Positions 1 to 8,447 of a DNA stretch of 64,000 bases are shown piece after piece. The DNA comes from Streptomyces nigrescens (GTDB lineage Bacteria > Actinomycetota > Actinomycetes > Streptomycetales > Streptomycetaceae). Position 1 is the first letter of the stretch, and each line of letters starts with the position of its first letter. The translations under genes and the position numbers were made by a program. The stretch is taken from assembly GCA_024349765.1 (NCBI GenBank), contig AP026073.1, positions 744,001-808,000 on the forward strand. Reading direction: 5' to 3'. The notes beneath the pieces are model-generated. The model was not told the origin of the DNA, did not search any database, and saw only the letters and a list, made by a program, of their open reading frames with translations.

Positions 1-1537
1 CGATCTGCCCCGGGATGCCCAGGGGGTCCCAGCGAAAGCGTCGCTGGGCGGCGCCGTCCATCTCGACCAGGATGCGCAGCGGGGCCCATTCGGTGTTCGG
101 GTCAAACGGCTCGTCCTCCTCCGGCAGGGGCGGCTTGGTCAGGTCCAGCAGGCAGTCCTTGACCTCCAAAGTCAGGCGAAGGCCGGTGGAGTCCTGGATA
201 TCACGCAGGGTGCGTGCGTACAGGAAAGCGAACAGCCAGCGGCTCCACCGCCCTGCTTCCTGGTTGCCTTCAAGTCCGACGACGACGGAGCCTTCCTCTT
301 CGTCAGAGAAGTAGGTCAGCTCGCGCAGCAGGGCACGCAGTGGATCCTGGACGAACTGAGAGTCCGGGAAGGCAAGCTTCTCGACTTTGCGGCGCGACCG
401 CTTGGACAGCAGGTCGGCCAACGGCTCGGCCCCACCAACGGGAGCCTCGTCAAGGAATCGCTGTGCGGCTTCCTGGTCTCCGCGATCAAGCGCATCTTCG
501 ATCATCATGGCGTCGAACTCGTCGACCCGATCTGCGTCGGCCCTCTCGATCTCCTGCCGGACCTGCTGGCCTAGACCGATCTTCTTGGACTTCTGCTCGA
601 AGACCTCGAGCCAGAGGGTCAGATCCTGCTCGCGGCGCAGCTGACGAGAATCCTGCGGGGTAGAGCCACTGCGATTGAGGTTCAGTACGAGGCTGCGCAT
701 ACGCGTCTTGGCAGTCTCGGAGTCCGTGCCGATGTGGTCCAGGGACTCCTCGCTGAACTCGGTCGCGGTGATGCGGTCTAGCAGGTCGTCCTCGGTGATC
801 TCCTTGCCGGTGGGCTGCTTGAAGGCACTGACCGAGACGTTCTTCTTGATCCGGGCCGGCAGCGCGGCGGGCTTGATGAAGAGTCCTCGGTCCGGGAAGA
901 GGTCAAGAGCGGGCAAGGCTGCAGAGATCTCGGGGTAGACCACGTCAGGGGTGTGGACCTGAGTTGCTGCGACCTTCTGCGCGGTCTCGACCAGGAAGGC
1001 CGCCCAGCGGTGCAAGGACCGGGGCTCCTCATCGGTGACGGCACGCCAGATTTGCGGCAGAAAGTCGACCATCAGGGCCGGAACGGTGCCGCTGCCACCC
1101 GCCTCCCGCCAGGCTTCTGCCATGAACCTGTCGAACCCGCGCTCGCCAGAGGCGTCGTGGTAGTCGCCCAGGATCGTGGCATCGTCCAGGGCATTCATGG
1201 CCGCCAGCCCCTGTGCGTCCGGAGACTGCCCCCACTCGAAGAGCAACACCGCCTTACCCTGTCCCGAATTTCGCCACTTGGTCAGCTGGTCCTGCGGATC
1301 CAGGAGGTAGTCAGCAGGTACGCCTTCAATGGGCTCTGAGGTTCCGACCTTGACGACAACCTGACGGTCCGGCGACTCCAACAGCCTCTGGGCCGTGCGA
1401 CGGAGGGCCTCGGCCACGGTCGGCCGGTCGAACCCGCTGACTCGCAGGACGGCACGGGCTCCGCTGATCTCAGTGACCTTGCGGAGTGCTTCATCGGCGA
1501 CGAACCGACCGAGCGCTCGGATGCTGCTGTCAGTCAC
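1..1537 (-). CDS. DptH-like restriction protein, N-terminal part (runs off left edge)
   Basis: The reading frame is open from a GTG at 1537 to the window edge, giving at least 512 residues with no stop. The start overlaps the stop of the upstream gene by GTGA, so translation is probably coupled. No nuclease or P-loop motif is visible in this part. The N-terminal 120 residues are alpha/beta with a short WRN motif (TKWRNSGQG) and a stretch ending VLLFEWGQS, and the rest is charged and helical. In DptF-DptG-DptH operons the third gene encodes a large HerA/FtsK-type ATPase whose ATPase domain lies C-terminally, which would be outside this window. The assignment rests on gene order and the neighbours, not on a motif seen here. 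It could be the large subunit of another ATPase-based restriction system. Confidence 0.5.
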   Translation of the reverse strand, partial: MTDSSIRALGRFVADEALRKVTEISGARAVLRVSGFDRPTVAEALRRTAQRLLESPDRQVVVKVGTSEPIEGVPADYLLDPQDQLTKWRNSGQGKAVLLFEWGQSPDAQGLAAMNALDDATILGDYHDASGERGFDRFMAEAWREAGGSGTVPALMVDFLPQIWRAVTDEEPRSLHRWAAFLVETAQKVAATQVHTPDVVYPEISAALPALDLFPDRGLFIKPAALPARIKKNVSVSAFKQPTGKEITEDDLLDRITATEFSEESLDHIGTDSETAKTRMRSLVLNLNRSGSTPQDSRQLRREQDLTLWLEVFEQKSKKIGLGQQVRQEIERADADRVDEFDAMMIEDALDRGDQEAAQRFLDEAPVGGAEPLADLLSKRSRRKVEKLAFPDSQFVQDPLRALLRELTYFSDEEEGSVVVGLEGNQEAGRWSRWLFAFLYARTLRDIQDSTGLRLTLEVKDCLLDLTKPPLPEEDEPFDPNTEWAPLRILVEMDGAAQRRFRWDPLGIPGQI

Positions 1538-2988
1538 CGGGGCTCCCCTCGAACCATGCTGGTTGCATCTGAATATTGAGTGAGCAGACCGATAGCGGCC
1601 AGCTTCTCCCGGAACGCCTTGCCGTTGTGGTCAAGGACCGATGAGTCGACCTCATAGGCCAACGGGCTCGCAGCTGCGACCTTGTTCTCCACGACGAGCC
1701 CGTACTTCTCGTACAGCAGTGCGCAGAACTGGTCGAACTCCATCTCCGTGCCCTGCGGGATGGTGGCAGATACCAAGCCCTCAAGCATCGGCGGTTTCAT
1801 GGTGAAGTGCCGGCGCCCAACCGTCGCGTTCAGGGCTCCCACAGCAGCGAGGGTCTCGCTGAAGAACGCTCGAGGCGAGCCGACCGCGTTGCCAGCCTCC
1901 TTCGTGAATCTTTCGTAGCGGCGCTTCCTGGCCTCGTCGCCTTCGGCTTCGAGTTCGTCGATCATTTCCCGAGCCTGGACGTTGATCGCGTTGACGATGT
2001 CATTGCGGAAGCCGGTGAGGTTCTTCTGCGACTCTCTGCGCAGTGGGGTTGCCTCGTTGCCGAAGTCCAACAGGATCGACTCGCGATTGGTAGCACCGAG
2101 CTTCGTGCGTGCGAGGTGCAGCTGGTGGCGTGCCAAGCAGTAGGGGACCCAGTGCATGAGGCTCTCGGTGCGCTTGGCCCTGGGGACCGTCGCGATCCGA
2201 GTGACGATGTTGCGGGTCCCTTCCCTCAGCAGATCAGGCCACGGGCTGAGATCCTCATGCAGCTTGATTTCTGCGTCTGAGCCCTCCACGGGCGCTTCGT
2301 CGTAGTCGAAGTCGTGCGCGCTGAGCGCCTTGGCAAGGTTGCCCAGCGGGGTGCCGCTGTCCTGCACGAGGTCGCGCAGGCCCTGTCGGGTCGCTTCCTT
2401 GCGGTCCGGATCAGGGTCGGTGCGTAGGACTTTGTAGGCCCAGCTCCCACCATCGCGGAAGAGGTAGCGCTCGATACTCGGAGCGTTGATGCCGGCAGCG
2501 ACCTTGCTGGCCTGCTTGCGCTTCTTGGCGCTCCTCTTGGGGGATGCGTCGATCTGCTTGATTCGTCGTTCGACTGCGTCGTAGTGGATGAGCTCACCCA
2601 CGAACGGATAGATGTGCGCGCCGAACCAACTGGGCTGGCTACGACGTCCAGGGATCTCAACCAACAGGGACGAGAACAGGGCGTGGAGCGTTTCCATCGT
2701 CTCGGGAGAGTCCAGCTCGACAGCCTTGCTGAGTTCCTCGTCGCCCTCGACGATGCGGGCCTTGGTCGCGATCCGCCGGGCCAGGTCGTGCGAGGTCCTC
2801 TTGTAAGCCGTGGCGGCTCCGTTGTCCAGGAGCCCCGGGAACTTCTCCGGGTCCTCCTGATGCGCCAGGTAGACGCCGCGGGCGATCGCGAGCATCTCAA
2901 GCGGGACGTAGAAGCCGCGGCCCTGCTGTTCGAGATTCACCCCGAAGAGGCGAAGGACGACCTCGGCCTTGGAACGATCAGCCATCAC
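1534..2988 (-). CDS. DptG-like component of a three-gene restriction module
   Basis: This 484-residue soluble protein lies between the ATPase gene upstream and the large gene downstream, overlapping both. It starts at GTG 2988 (GTGA overlap) or ATG 2985. It has no P-loop and no signal peptide. It is mostly helical with a lysine-rich stretch near residue 150 (KRSAKKRKQ). The C-terminal 70 residues look like a small winged-helix-type region (FDQFCALLYEKYGL, then FREKLAAIGLLTQYSDA). Size and position fit DptG, the middle subunit of the DptFGH restriction complex, but family membership is inferred from layout. It could be the equivalent linker subunit of a related ATPase system. Confidence 0.5.
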   Translation of the reverse strand: MMADRSKAEVVLRLFGVNLEQQGRGFYVPLEMLAIARGVYLAHQEDPEKFPGLLDNGAATAYKRTSHDLARRIATKARIVEGDEELSKAVELDSPETMETLHALFSSLLVEIPGRRSQPSWFGAHIYPFVGELIHYDAVERRIKQIDASPKRSAKKRKQASKVAAGINAPSIERYLFRDGGSWAYKVLRTDPDPDRKEATRQGLRDLVQDSGTPLGNLAKALSAHDFDYDEAPVEGSDAEIKLHEDLSPWPDLLREGTRNIVTRIATVPRAKRTESLMHWVPYCLARHQLHLARTKLGATNRESILLDFGNEATPLRRESQKNLTGFRNDIVNAINVQAREMIDELEAEGDEARKRRYERFTKEAGNAVGSPRAFFSETLAAVGALNATVGRRHFTMKPPMLEGLVSATIPQGTEMEFDQFCALLYEKYGLVVENKVAAASPLAYEVDSSVLDHNGKAFREKLAAIGLLTQYSDATSMVRGEPR

Positions 2989-4817
2989 GCACGCACCGAC
3001 CTGATCTTGTCGCCGACGTCGATCATGAGCTTCCTCATGATGTTGCCCACCAGCACCTGGATCTCGTCCTCTTTGTTCGACGAGTCAGCCAGCTCTGCCA
3101 GGGATCCACTCAGGCCGCGGATCTCTGCCTCGTGCTGGACCTCGCTACGCAGGCCCGCGGCCCACCGCGTCAGCAACTCGAAGCGCAGGAGGTCCGCCTC
3201 CACCGAGACTGCGTCCTGGTCAGGTGCGACGGCCGGGATACGAATGTAGATGGCTCGGTTGAGCCACTCGACGGCTTTCTGCATCTCGGGGGTTGCGCCC
3301 GTGCCGGCTTCCCTTTGCCACTGGGTGACCTGGTCGACGACCTCGACGCCCTTGCTGGGTACTCGCCGGGAGATTACGGCAGCGCGGGCACGGTGGGTGA
3401 AGAAGGCGGGGTCAAGTATGAAGAAGTCAGGGTTGCTCCCCGCCCGGTGGATGCCCTGGACGGCCTCCAGGCCCTTGAGGAAGCGGTCTCGCACCCTGGT
3501 GTCTGCCGGGTCCCGGTTCTTGTCCTGGACACGGACGAAGTCGTCGCCGGCCTGCAGGCCCATGCGGGCGAACCGGTCCGTGTCGTCGTCGCTGTTGAAG
3601 AAGTCAGCTCGTCGCAGGAACGTGTACAAGCCCCGCAACTGCTCGGCCTGCTTCTGGACGTCCCGATTCGTACGGACCTTCTGCAGATAGCTGCTGGCGT
3701 CCGCGGGAGGGAAGTCGCCAGCCGTGTCCGGGTCCAGTCGGTCGTCGACCTGGCGACGAGAGACCTTGCCCGGGTCCAGCTTTCGTAGCGCGAAGAAGGC
3801 AGGAACCAGATGACGTTGTTGCTGGGTCAGCCGGTCGCCGAAGATGGCCTGGTGGTACAGGTGGGGAGCCTGCCACAACCTATTCGAGTGCGACCGCTGG
3901 TACTTGGCATGGACGTTCTCGCAGGACAGGCCGCCGGTGAGCATGTAGCTGGTCACCGACAGCGCCTGGCGTGTCGTGATTACGGCCCCGGTGCGCTCGG
4001 CCGCGGCGAACACGTCCCGGATCGCGGCCCGACGCTGAGGCCCGCGGGTAAGATCGTTTAGTTCGTTGCGGTTGGCCAGGATCGGGCAGACGTTCCGTGC
4101 ATCACAGGTCTCGCAGGGCTTCCACCGCGACCATTGGTTCGTCGTCCACTGCTTCAGGACCCAAGGGATGAGTCCGCCGTTGTCACTGTCAGCCGCTACG
4201 GACTGGTAGTTGAGGTTGATAACAGTGACTGTGCCATCGGGGTCGGTGACCTGCCCCCGGACTATGCCTTCCGTGAGGGTCTTCACCAGAATCTTGGCGC
4301 GCCCGGTGCCGCCTTTGCCCAGGTTGTCATCTTCAGCGACACACTTGCGTAGTTGGCCCTCGTTTGCGCAGATGATCGCGATGCCCTCGTCCGGGGGGTC
4401 AAGAAGTTCCACGAGTTTGCGAGCGCCCGCCTGCGGGCTGAGCTCGCTGAGATCGCTGAGGATGTACAGCGGGCGTCCGCTACGGGTCTGGCCTATAGAG
4501 CGGCTGGCGTCTCCGGCCCCGGACAGCTCGAGGAAAACAGCCTTCCGGACCTCTGGTGTGATCGGCTCGGCATCGACCCGTAGCTCGGCCAGAAGGCTGG
4601 CACACAGGCTCGTCTTGCCATGCCCGGCGTCCCCGGTGAGGACGATGGTCTTCGTGGTTGGCCGTTCAATGGCGTCCAGCAGGTATTTCAGCGTCACGAC
4701 AGGGAACAGCGACTGCGTCCAGTCTGCCTGCAGCTCGTAGATCATCTCAGAGGTGTCGGCGTCGAACGGCTGGTAGCGACGTATCCGTTGGACGTGTTTG
4801 TTGACCTCTAGCGGCAT
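2985..4817 (-). CDS. DptF-like P-loop ATPase
   Basis: This is a 610-residue ATPase. A Walker A motif (GDAGHGKT) is at residues 62-69 and an ICANEGQL segment near residue 150. A cysteine group (C235, C238, C244 followed by PILANRNEL) looks like a small zinc knuckle. DptF proteins of phosphorothioation-dependent restriction combine a P-loop, a conserved N-E/N-G-x-L segment and a CPI-type cysteine cluster, which is why this name was chosen. The ATG at 4817 follows an AAGGA at a suitable distance. It is the first gene of a minus-strand operon with 4-base overlaps to the next two. No dndBCDE modification genes occur here. A C5 methyltransferase lies divergently beyond an IS481 element. A plain AAA+ restriction regulator is the alternative. 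Confidence 0.6.
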   Translation of the reverse strand: MPLEVNKHVQRIRRYQPFDADTSEMIYELQADWTQSLFPVVTLKYLLDAIERPTTKTIVLTGDAGHGKTSLCASLLAELRVDAEPITPEVRKAVFLELSGAGDASRSIGQTRSGRPLYILSDLSELSPQAGARKLVELLDPPDEGIAIICANEGQLRKCVAEDDNLGKGGTGRAKILVKTLTEGIVRGQVTDPDGTVTVINLNYQSVAADSDNGGLIPWVLKQWTTNQWSRWKPCETCDARNVCPILANRNELNDLTRGPQRRAAIRDVFAAAERTGAVITTRQALSVTSYMLTGGLSCENVHAKYQRSHSNRLWQAPHLYHQAIFGDRLTQQQRHLVPAFFALRKLDPGKVSRRQVDDRLDPDTAGDFPPADASSYLQKVRTNRDVQKQAEQLRGLYTFLRRADFFNSDDDTDRFARMGLQAGDDFVRVQDKNRDPADTRVRDRFLKGLEAVQGIHRAGSNPDFFILDPAFFTHRARAAVISRRVPSKGVEVVDQVTQWQREAGTGATPEMQKAVEWLNRAIYIRIPAVAPDQDAVSVEADLLRFELLTRWAAGLRSEVQHEAEIRGLSGSLAELADSSNKEDEIQVLVGNIMRKLMIDVGDKIRSVRA

Positions 4818-5084
4818 GCTGCTGTCCTTCGTCGACCGGGCCGTAAGCGCTGCAAGATTTTAGCCGCCAGCGCGTCTGACGGTAGATCAAATGAGCTGTC
4901 ACGGTGCCTAGGTACGTCTGGCTCGCCAGCGCGTGACTCTGTCGGGGACCTTGGGGATCCGTGATGGCCGCGCTTGGTGCTGCGGTGCTCGATGGTGACT
5001 GCGAGTCGCGTTGAGGAAGGCGGGCCCTCGACGCCGTGGTAGCAGCAGCGCCGCAGCTGATGGCGGTTGATGGGCTGGCCTAGG
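4818..5084. promoter_or_regulatory. Leader and promoter region of the Dpt-like operon, cut from its partner by an IS
   Basis: These 267 bases separate the ATPase gene from the IS481 left end and must hold the promoter of the minus-strand operon. A TAAAAT reading on the minus strand (4862-4857), 40 bases before the ATG, is a plausible -10 box, but no convincing -35 stands out. A nonamer CCAGCGCGT occurs twice (about 4867 and 4925). A second CCTAGG, identical to the IS target duplication, lies unoccupied at 4907-4912. Confidence 0.35.
5079..5084. repeat. Left target-site duplication (CCTAGG) of the IS481 element
   Basis: CCTAGG directly precedes the TGTATTG tip of the left inverted repeat and recurs after the right tip at 6164-6169. 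The site is itself a palindrome, so the true duplication could be the inner CTAG. Confidence 0.85.
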
Positions 5085-6163
5085 TGTATTGATCACGAGC
5101 GTTGTTAACAGCCGCTCGGCTTGATCAATGGCGAAGACCTCCGATGTGGTGGAGGTGTCTACGCTTCGCCACACGGAGGTCTTCGTGTCCCACCGTAATG
5201 CCCGGCTGACCGTTCACGGCAGGCGGCTGCTGGTCGAACGGGTCCGCTGCGGACGGCCCGTGGCCCACGTCGCCGCCGAAATGGGCATATCGCGGCCCAC
5301 AGCCCACAAGTGGATGCGACGGTGGCTGGCAGAAGGCGACGCCGGCCTGCAAGACCGCTCCAGTCGACCGCACAGGACCCCACACCGCACCGCGCCTGAC
5401 GTCGAAGACCGCATCTGCACGCTGCGACAAACCCGCAAGCTGGGACCGGCCAGGATCGGCCCGATCCTGGGCCTGCCGGCCTCGACCGTGCATCGGGTCC
5501 TGACCCGCCGTGGCCTGCACCGGCTGGCCTGGCTGGACCGGCCGACCGGCGAGCCGATCCGCCGCTACGAACGAGCCCGGCCCGGCGAGATGGTCCACGT
5601 CGACATCAAGAAACTCGGCAACATCCCCGCCGGAGGCGGCTGGCGCACGGTCGGCAGGACTGCGGGCGCCCACAACAAGCAGGCCACCACCGACCAGCGC
5701 AAGAGCTCCAAGCCGGTGATCGGCTACAGCTATATCCACTCCGCCGTCGACGACCACTCGCGCCTGGCCTACAGCGAAGTCCTCCTCGACGAACGCAAGG
5801 AAACCGCGATCGCCTTCTGGCGCCGGGCCCAAGCCTTCTTCGCCTCGCACGGCATCACCGTCGAGCGCGTCCTGACCGACAACGGCTCCTGCTACAAGTC
5901 CAAGCTGTTCACCCGGACCCTCACCGCGGCCGGCATCGCCCACAAGCGCATCCGGCCCTACCGGCCGCAGACCAACGGCAAAGTGGAACGCTTCAACCGC
6001 ACCTTGCTCGACGAATGGGCCTACAGCCGGCCCTACACCAGCAACACCGAACGCACCCAAGCCCTGACAGGCTTCCTCCACACCTACAACCACCACCGCA
6101 GCCACACCGCACTCGGCGGCAAGCCACCCATCAGCCGTGTGAACAACGCTCCAGGTCAATACA
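5085..6163 (+). mobile_element. Complete IS481-family insertion sequence, 1079 bp
   Basis: The ends are imperfect inverted repeats: the left reads TGTATTGATCACGAGCGTTG and the right end, reverse-complemented, reads TGTATTGACCTGGAGCGTTG, with similarity continuing several bases inward. Both are flanked by CCTAGG. One transposase gene fills the element. It lies between the divergent Dpt-like operon and the C5 methyltransferase, inside what would have been their shared promoter region. Intact ends, flanking duplication and intact transposase point to a recent insertion. Confidence 0.93.
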
Positions 6164-6168
6164 CCTAG
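5185..6168 (+). CDS. IS481-family DDE transposase
   Basis: This 327-residue transposase has an N-terminal helix-turn-helix (about residues 1-70) and an rve-type DDE catalytic core. Visible acidic positions are in MVHVDIKKLG, VLTDNGSCY and NGKVERFNRTLLDE. GTG 5185 was chosen because GGAGGT lies 4 bases upstream and the VSHRNARLTVHGRR start is typical of the family; an upstream ATG at 5128 would add 19 unlikely residues. The last codons run across the IS tip, and the TAG stop (6166-6168) is supplied by the CCTAGG target copy, so the element does not encode its own stop codon. Confidence 0.95.
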   Translation: MSHRNARLTVHGRRLLVERVRCGRPVAHVAAEMGISRPTAHKWMRRWLAEGDAGLQDRSSRPHRTPHRTAPDVEDRICTLRQTRKLGPARIGPILGLPASTVHRVLTRRGLHRLAWLDRPTGEPIRRYERARPGEMVHVDIKKLGNIPAGGGWRTVGRTAGAHNKQATTDQRKSSKPVIGYSYIHSAVDDHSRLAYSEVLLDERKETAIAFWRRAQAFFASHGITVERVLTDNGSCYKSKLFTRTLTAAGIAHKRIRPYRPQTNGKVERFNRTLLDEWAYSRPYTSNTERTQALTGFLHTYNHHRSHTALGGKPPISRVNNAPGQYT

Positions 6169-6169
6169 G
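6164..6169. repeat. Right target-site duplication (CCTAGG) of the IS481 element
   Basis: This copy of CCTAGG follows the right inverted-repeat tip and matches 5079-5084. Its TAG is the in-frame stop of the transposase. Confidence 0.85.
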
Positions 6170-6321
6170 TGCTCGTGATGCTGGTAGGTGAGGCGTAGAA
6201 CCGTCGTGATCGGCAGTTCAGGCGGCACTTAGGTGTCGGTCTGCCGCGCGCGCTCACCCTTGATCGAGTACGATGACCGCTCGTTCCGCCGGTTCTACAA
6301 GCAAGCGCAGAGGGGGCACAC

Positions 6322-7539
6322 GTGGGTGAGCGGCACCCCTTGCGGGCCAAGCGGCGGCCGAAGTTTGAGGAGGGTTTCGGCTCTCTGCGAGTCGTGGATC
6401 TCTTCGCCGGCTGCGGTGGCCTCACCCTCGGTATTGCCCAGGCAGCCCGCAAGCATGACGTCTCGCTCGATGTTCGTCTCGCGGTTGACTTTGAGGCAGC
6501 TCCCACAAAGGTATTCAAAGCAAACTTCCCCAAGGCCAACGTCCGACAGGGAGCCGTCGAATCCTACTTTGACGGTGACCTTGGCGCACCGTTGACCGCT
6601 CAGGAGACCGAAACTCTCTCGATGGTGGGTGAGGTGGAGCTCCTGATCGGCGGGCCGCCGTGTCAGGGGCACAGTAACCTCAACAACCACACCCGCCGCG
6701 ATGATCCCAAGAATCGGCTGTACCTGCGCATGGCTCGTGCGGCAGAGGTTCTGCGCCCCAGTGTAGTCGTCATCGAGAATGTGCTGGCCGTTGTCAATGA
6801 CAAGCAGCAGGTCGTCTCCCGGGCCATCGTTCACCTCAAGAAGCTTGGCTACGATGTTGCGACCAGTCGTATCGACCTACTCAAGCTCGGGGTCGCTCAG
6901 ACACGCAAGCGCCACATACTGCTGGCCGTCCGTGAAGACGCGCTGCCTTTTGGCTTTTCTGCTGCTGACCTGCTAAAGATCGAAGACCACAATGCCGCAC
7001 CCCATGACCTGCGTTGGGCGATCGGCGACCTGCTCGACGTTCGACCTAAGTCATTCTTCGATGAAGCTGCCGTACCCAACGCAGACAATCAGCGGCGTAT
7101 GAAGTATCTCTTCGATAATGACGTGCACAATCTGCCGAACGAAGAGCGCCCCAAGTGTCACCAGGGCAAACATAATTACACCGCAATGTACGGCCGTTTG
7201 TGGTGGGACCGTCCGTCTCAGACCATTACCAGTGGCTTCGCGACGATGGGACGCGGGCGTTTTGTCCACCCTGGTGTTCCCCGATGTCTGACCGCCCACG
7301 AGGCCGCGCGTATCCAGGGCTTCCCGGACTATTTCAAGTTCGTCGACGAGAGGGTCAAGCCGCGCTACGAGCTGACCCACACCGAGGTTCAGATCATCAT
7401 CGGCAACGCCGTACCCCCACCCCTGACCGAGGCGCTAACCTCCAGGCTCTTCGACGCCGACGTTCTGCAGGTGAAGGACGACGCTTCCCAGCAGCTTGAG
7501 GACGACTTCGCTGCCCCTGCTGTAGACCTCGCCTGCTGA
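6322..7539 (+). CDS. DNA (cytosine-5-)-methyltransferase
   Basis: This 405-residue C5-cytosine methyltransferase transfers a methyl group from SAM to cytosine in a specific DNA sequence. Motif I is DLFAGCGGLTLG (residues 26-37), motif IV is GGPPCQGHSN with nucleophile C114, motif VI is IENV (about 151-154), motif VIII is QTRKR (193-197), and motif X is IIIGNAVPPPLTEAL near the C-terminus. The region between VIII and IX, about 100 residues, would be the target-recognition domain; the target cannot be read from sequence. The start is GTG 6322 after a GAGGGGG. It faces away from the Dpt-like operon and is cut off from it by IS481. It may protect the host from that module or from another nuclease; a solitary methyltransferase is possible. 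No partner endonuclease is adjacent. Confidence 0.95.
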   Translation: MGERHPLRAKRRPKFEEGFGSLRVVDLFAGCGGLTLGIAQAARKHDVSLDVRLAVDFEAAPTKVFKANFPKANVRQGAVESYFDGDLGAPLTAQETETLSMVGEVELLIGGPPCQGHSNLNNHTRRDDPKNRLYLRMARAAEVLRPSVVVIENVLAVVNDKQQVVSRAIVHLKKLGYDVATSRIDLLKLGVAQTRKRHILLAVREDALPFGFSAADLLKIEDHNAAPHDLRWAIGDLLDVRPKSFFDEAAVPNADNQRRMKYLFDNDVHNLPNEERPKCHQGKHNYTAMYGRLWWDRPSQTITSGFATMGRGRFVHPGVPRCLTAHEAARIQGFPDYFKFVDERVKPRYELTHTEVQIIIGNAVPPPLTEALTSRLFDADVLQVKDDASQQLEDDFAAPAVDLAC

Positions 7540-7756
7540 GCCTGCAATGGGCTGATTCCCTCCGAGGCCGAGCCCGGCTCAGGTAGTCGGGGCATCGGCG
7601 CAGTACGGCTGGCCTCTCGGTTTCGGTCTGCGGACTAGAGACGTTTCCTCCAGGGATGGGCTGGGACGGTCATCGCGATCGAATCCGCTAGCCAGACGCC
7701 TTGCGACTCGTCCAGTAGCGGCAATACCGCTTCGAAGTCAGTCTCGTCCTTGTCCC
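7540..7756. other. Short intergenic region after the methyltransferase
   Basis: There is no gene here. A GAGCCCGGCTC palindrome (about 7568-7578) shortly after the methyltransferase stop could be a weak terminator. Confidence 0.3.
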
Positions 7757-7969
7757 GTGTGGCCTTCGTCAATCCTCCGCACGGAACGCGGCCTTGGGCA
7801 GCGCCAACTCGCCGCGCGGTGTACCGCTTTGGGCCGTCCTATGTCCAACACGATGCTGTCCCGCATCGAACTCGCCAAGCGACGATGCGATATCGACGAC
7901 CTCGTCGCCATCGCCGAAGCCCTGCAGGTATCACCCCTCGCCCTCCTCCAGGACCCGGGCGCCACCTGA
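7757..7969 (+). CDS. Small XRE-family DNA-binding protein, possibly N-terminally truncated
   Basis: This 70-residue protein consists of one helix-turn-helix of the lambda-Cro/XRE type (RTERGLGQRQLAARC, then NTMLSRIELAKRRC and DIDDLVAIAEALQV). The GTG start at 7757 lies almost on the first helix, and XRE proteins of this type usually have 10-20 more residues in front, so the gene may be clipped. It sits upstream of the excisionase-like and integrase genes, where integrative elements carry their regulators, and is probably a repressor of that module. Confidence 0.65.
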   Translation: MWPSSILRTERGLGQRQLAARCTALGRPMSNTMLSRIELAKRRCDIDDLVAIAEALQVSPLALLQDPGAT

Positions 7970-8015
7970 GCCGCTCACGCATCCGTCCCCGCCCTCGCGA
8001 CCAGGAGCCGCCCCC

Positions 8016-8396
8016 TTGCACCGACCCACGCCCGCCACCATCCCCCACAGGCCGTCCGACGCCCCTCCACCCCGCCTCTACCGCCCCGAGGAGATCGCCG
8101 ACACCCTCGGATGCTCGGCCTGGTGGGTCAAGGACCGCGCGCGACGGCGCCTGATACCGCACACCCGGGTCGGCCGTGCCTACCGCTTCACCGCCGAGCA
8201 TCTCGCAGAGATCATCCGCCTCTACGAGCAGCGGCCGGCCCAGCCCGCGCAGACAGCGGCACGGGCGACCGAGCCGCTCTCCGAGCCCGGTACGCAGACC
8301 GGCGCCGCGCAACCTCGCCGCCCTGTCGTTGCGCCGGCGACCCGCCTGCGGGCCCGCCTGCCGCGTCGACAGCAGCAGTACGGCACTGTCGCGTGA
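8016..8396 (+). CDS. Excisionase-like helix-turn-helix protein
   Basis: This 126-residue protein has an AlpA/excisionase-type winged helix (YRPEEIADTLGCSAWWVKDR, then RVGRAYRFTAEHLAEII) followed by a disordered, alanine- and proline-rich tail. TTG 8016 is chosen because AGGAG lies 8 bases upstream; the open frame extends further left but only as a shadow of the XRE gene. It lies 51 bases before the integrase, the usual Xis-Int arrangement of actinomycete integrative elements, and would bind attachment-site DNA to favour excision. Confidence 0.75.
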   Translation: MHRPTPATIPHRPSDAPPPRLYRPEEIADTLGCSAWWVKDRARRRLIPHTRVGRAYRFTAEHLAEIIRLYEQRPAQPAQTAARATEPLSEPGTQTGAAQPRRPVVAPATRLRARLPRRQQQYGTVA

Positions 8397-8447
8397 CCCG
8401 ATCGAATCTGCCGTAGCCGGGGACAAGGAAGAGGGGGACAGCGGAAC

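Noticed and set aside
1-4817. A complete Dnd phosphorothioation system
   Set aside because: No dndA-E gene is present in the window; only restriction-arm-like genes are visible.
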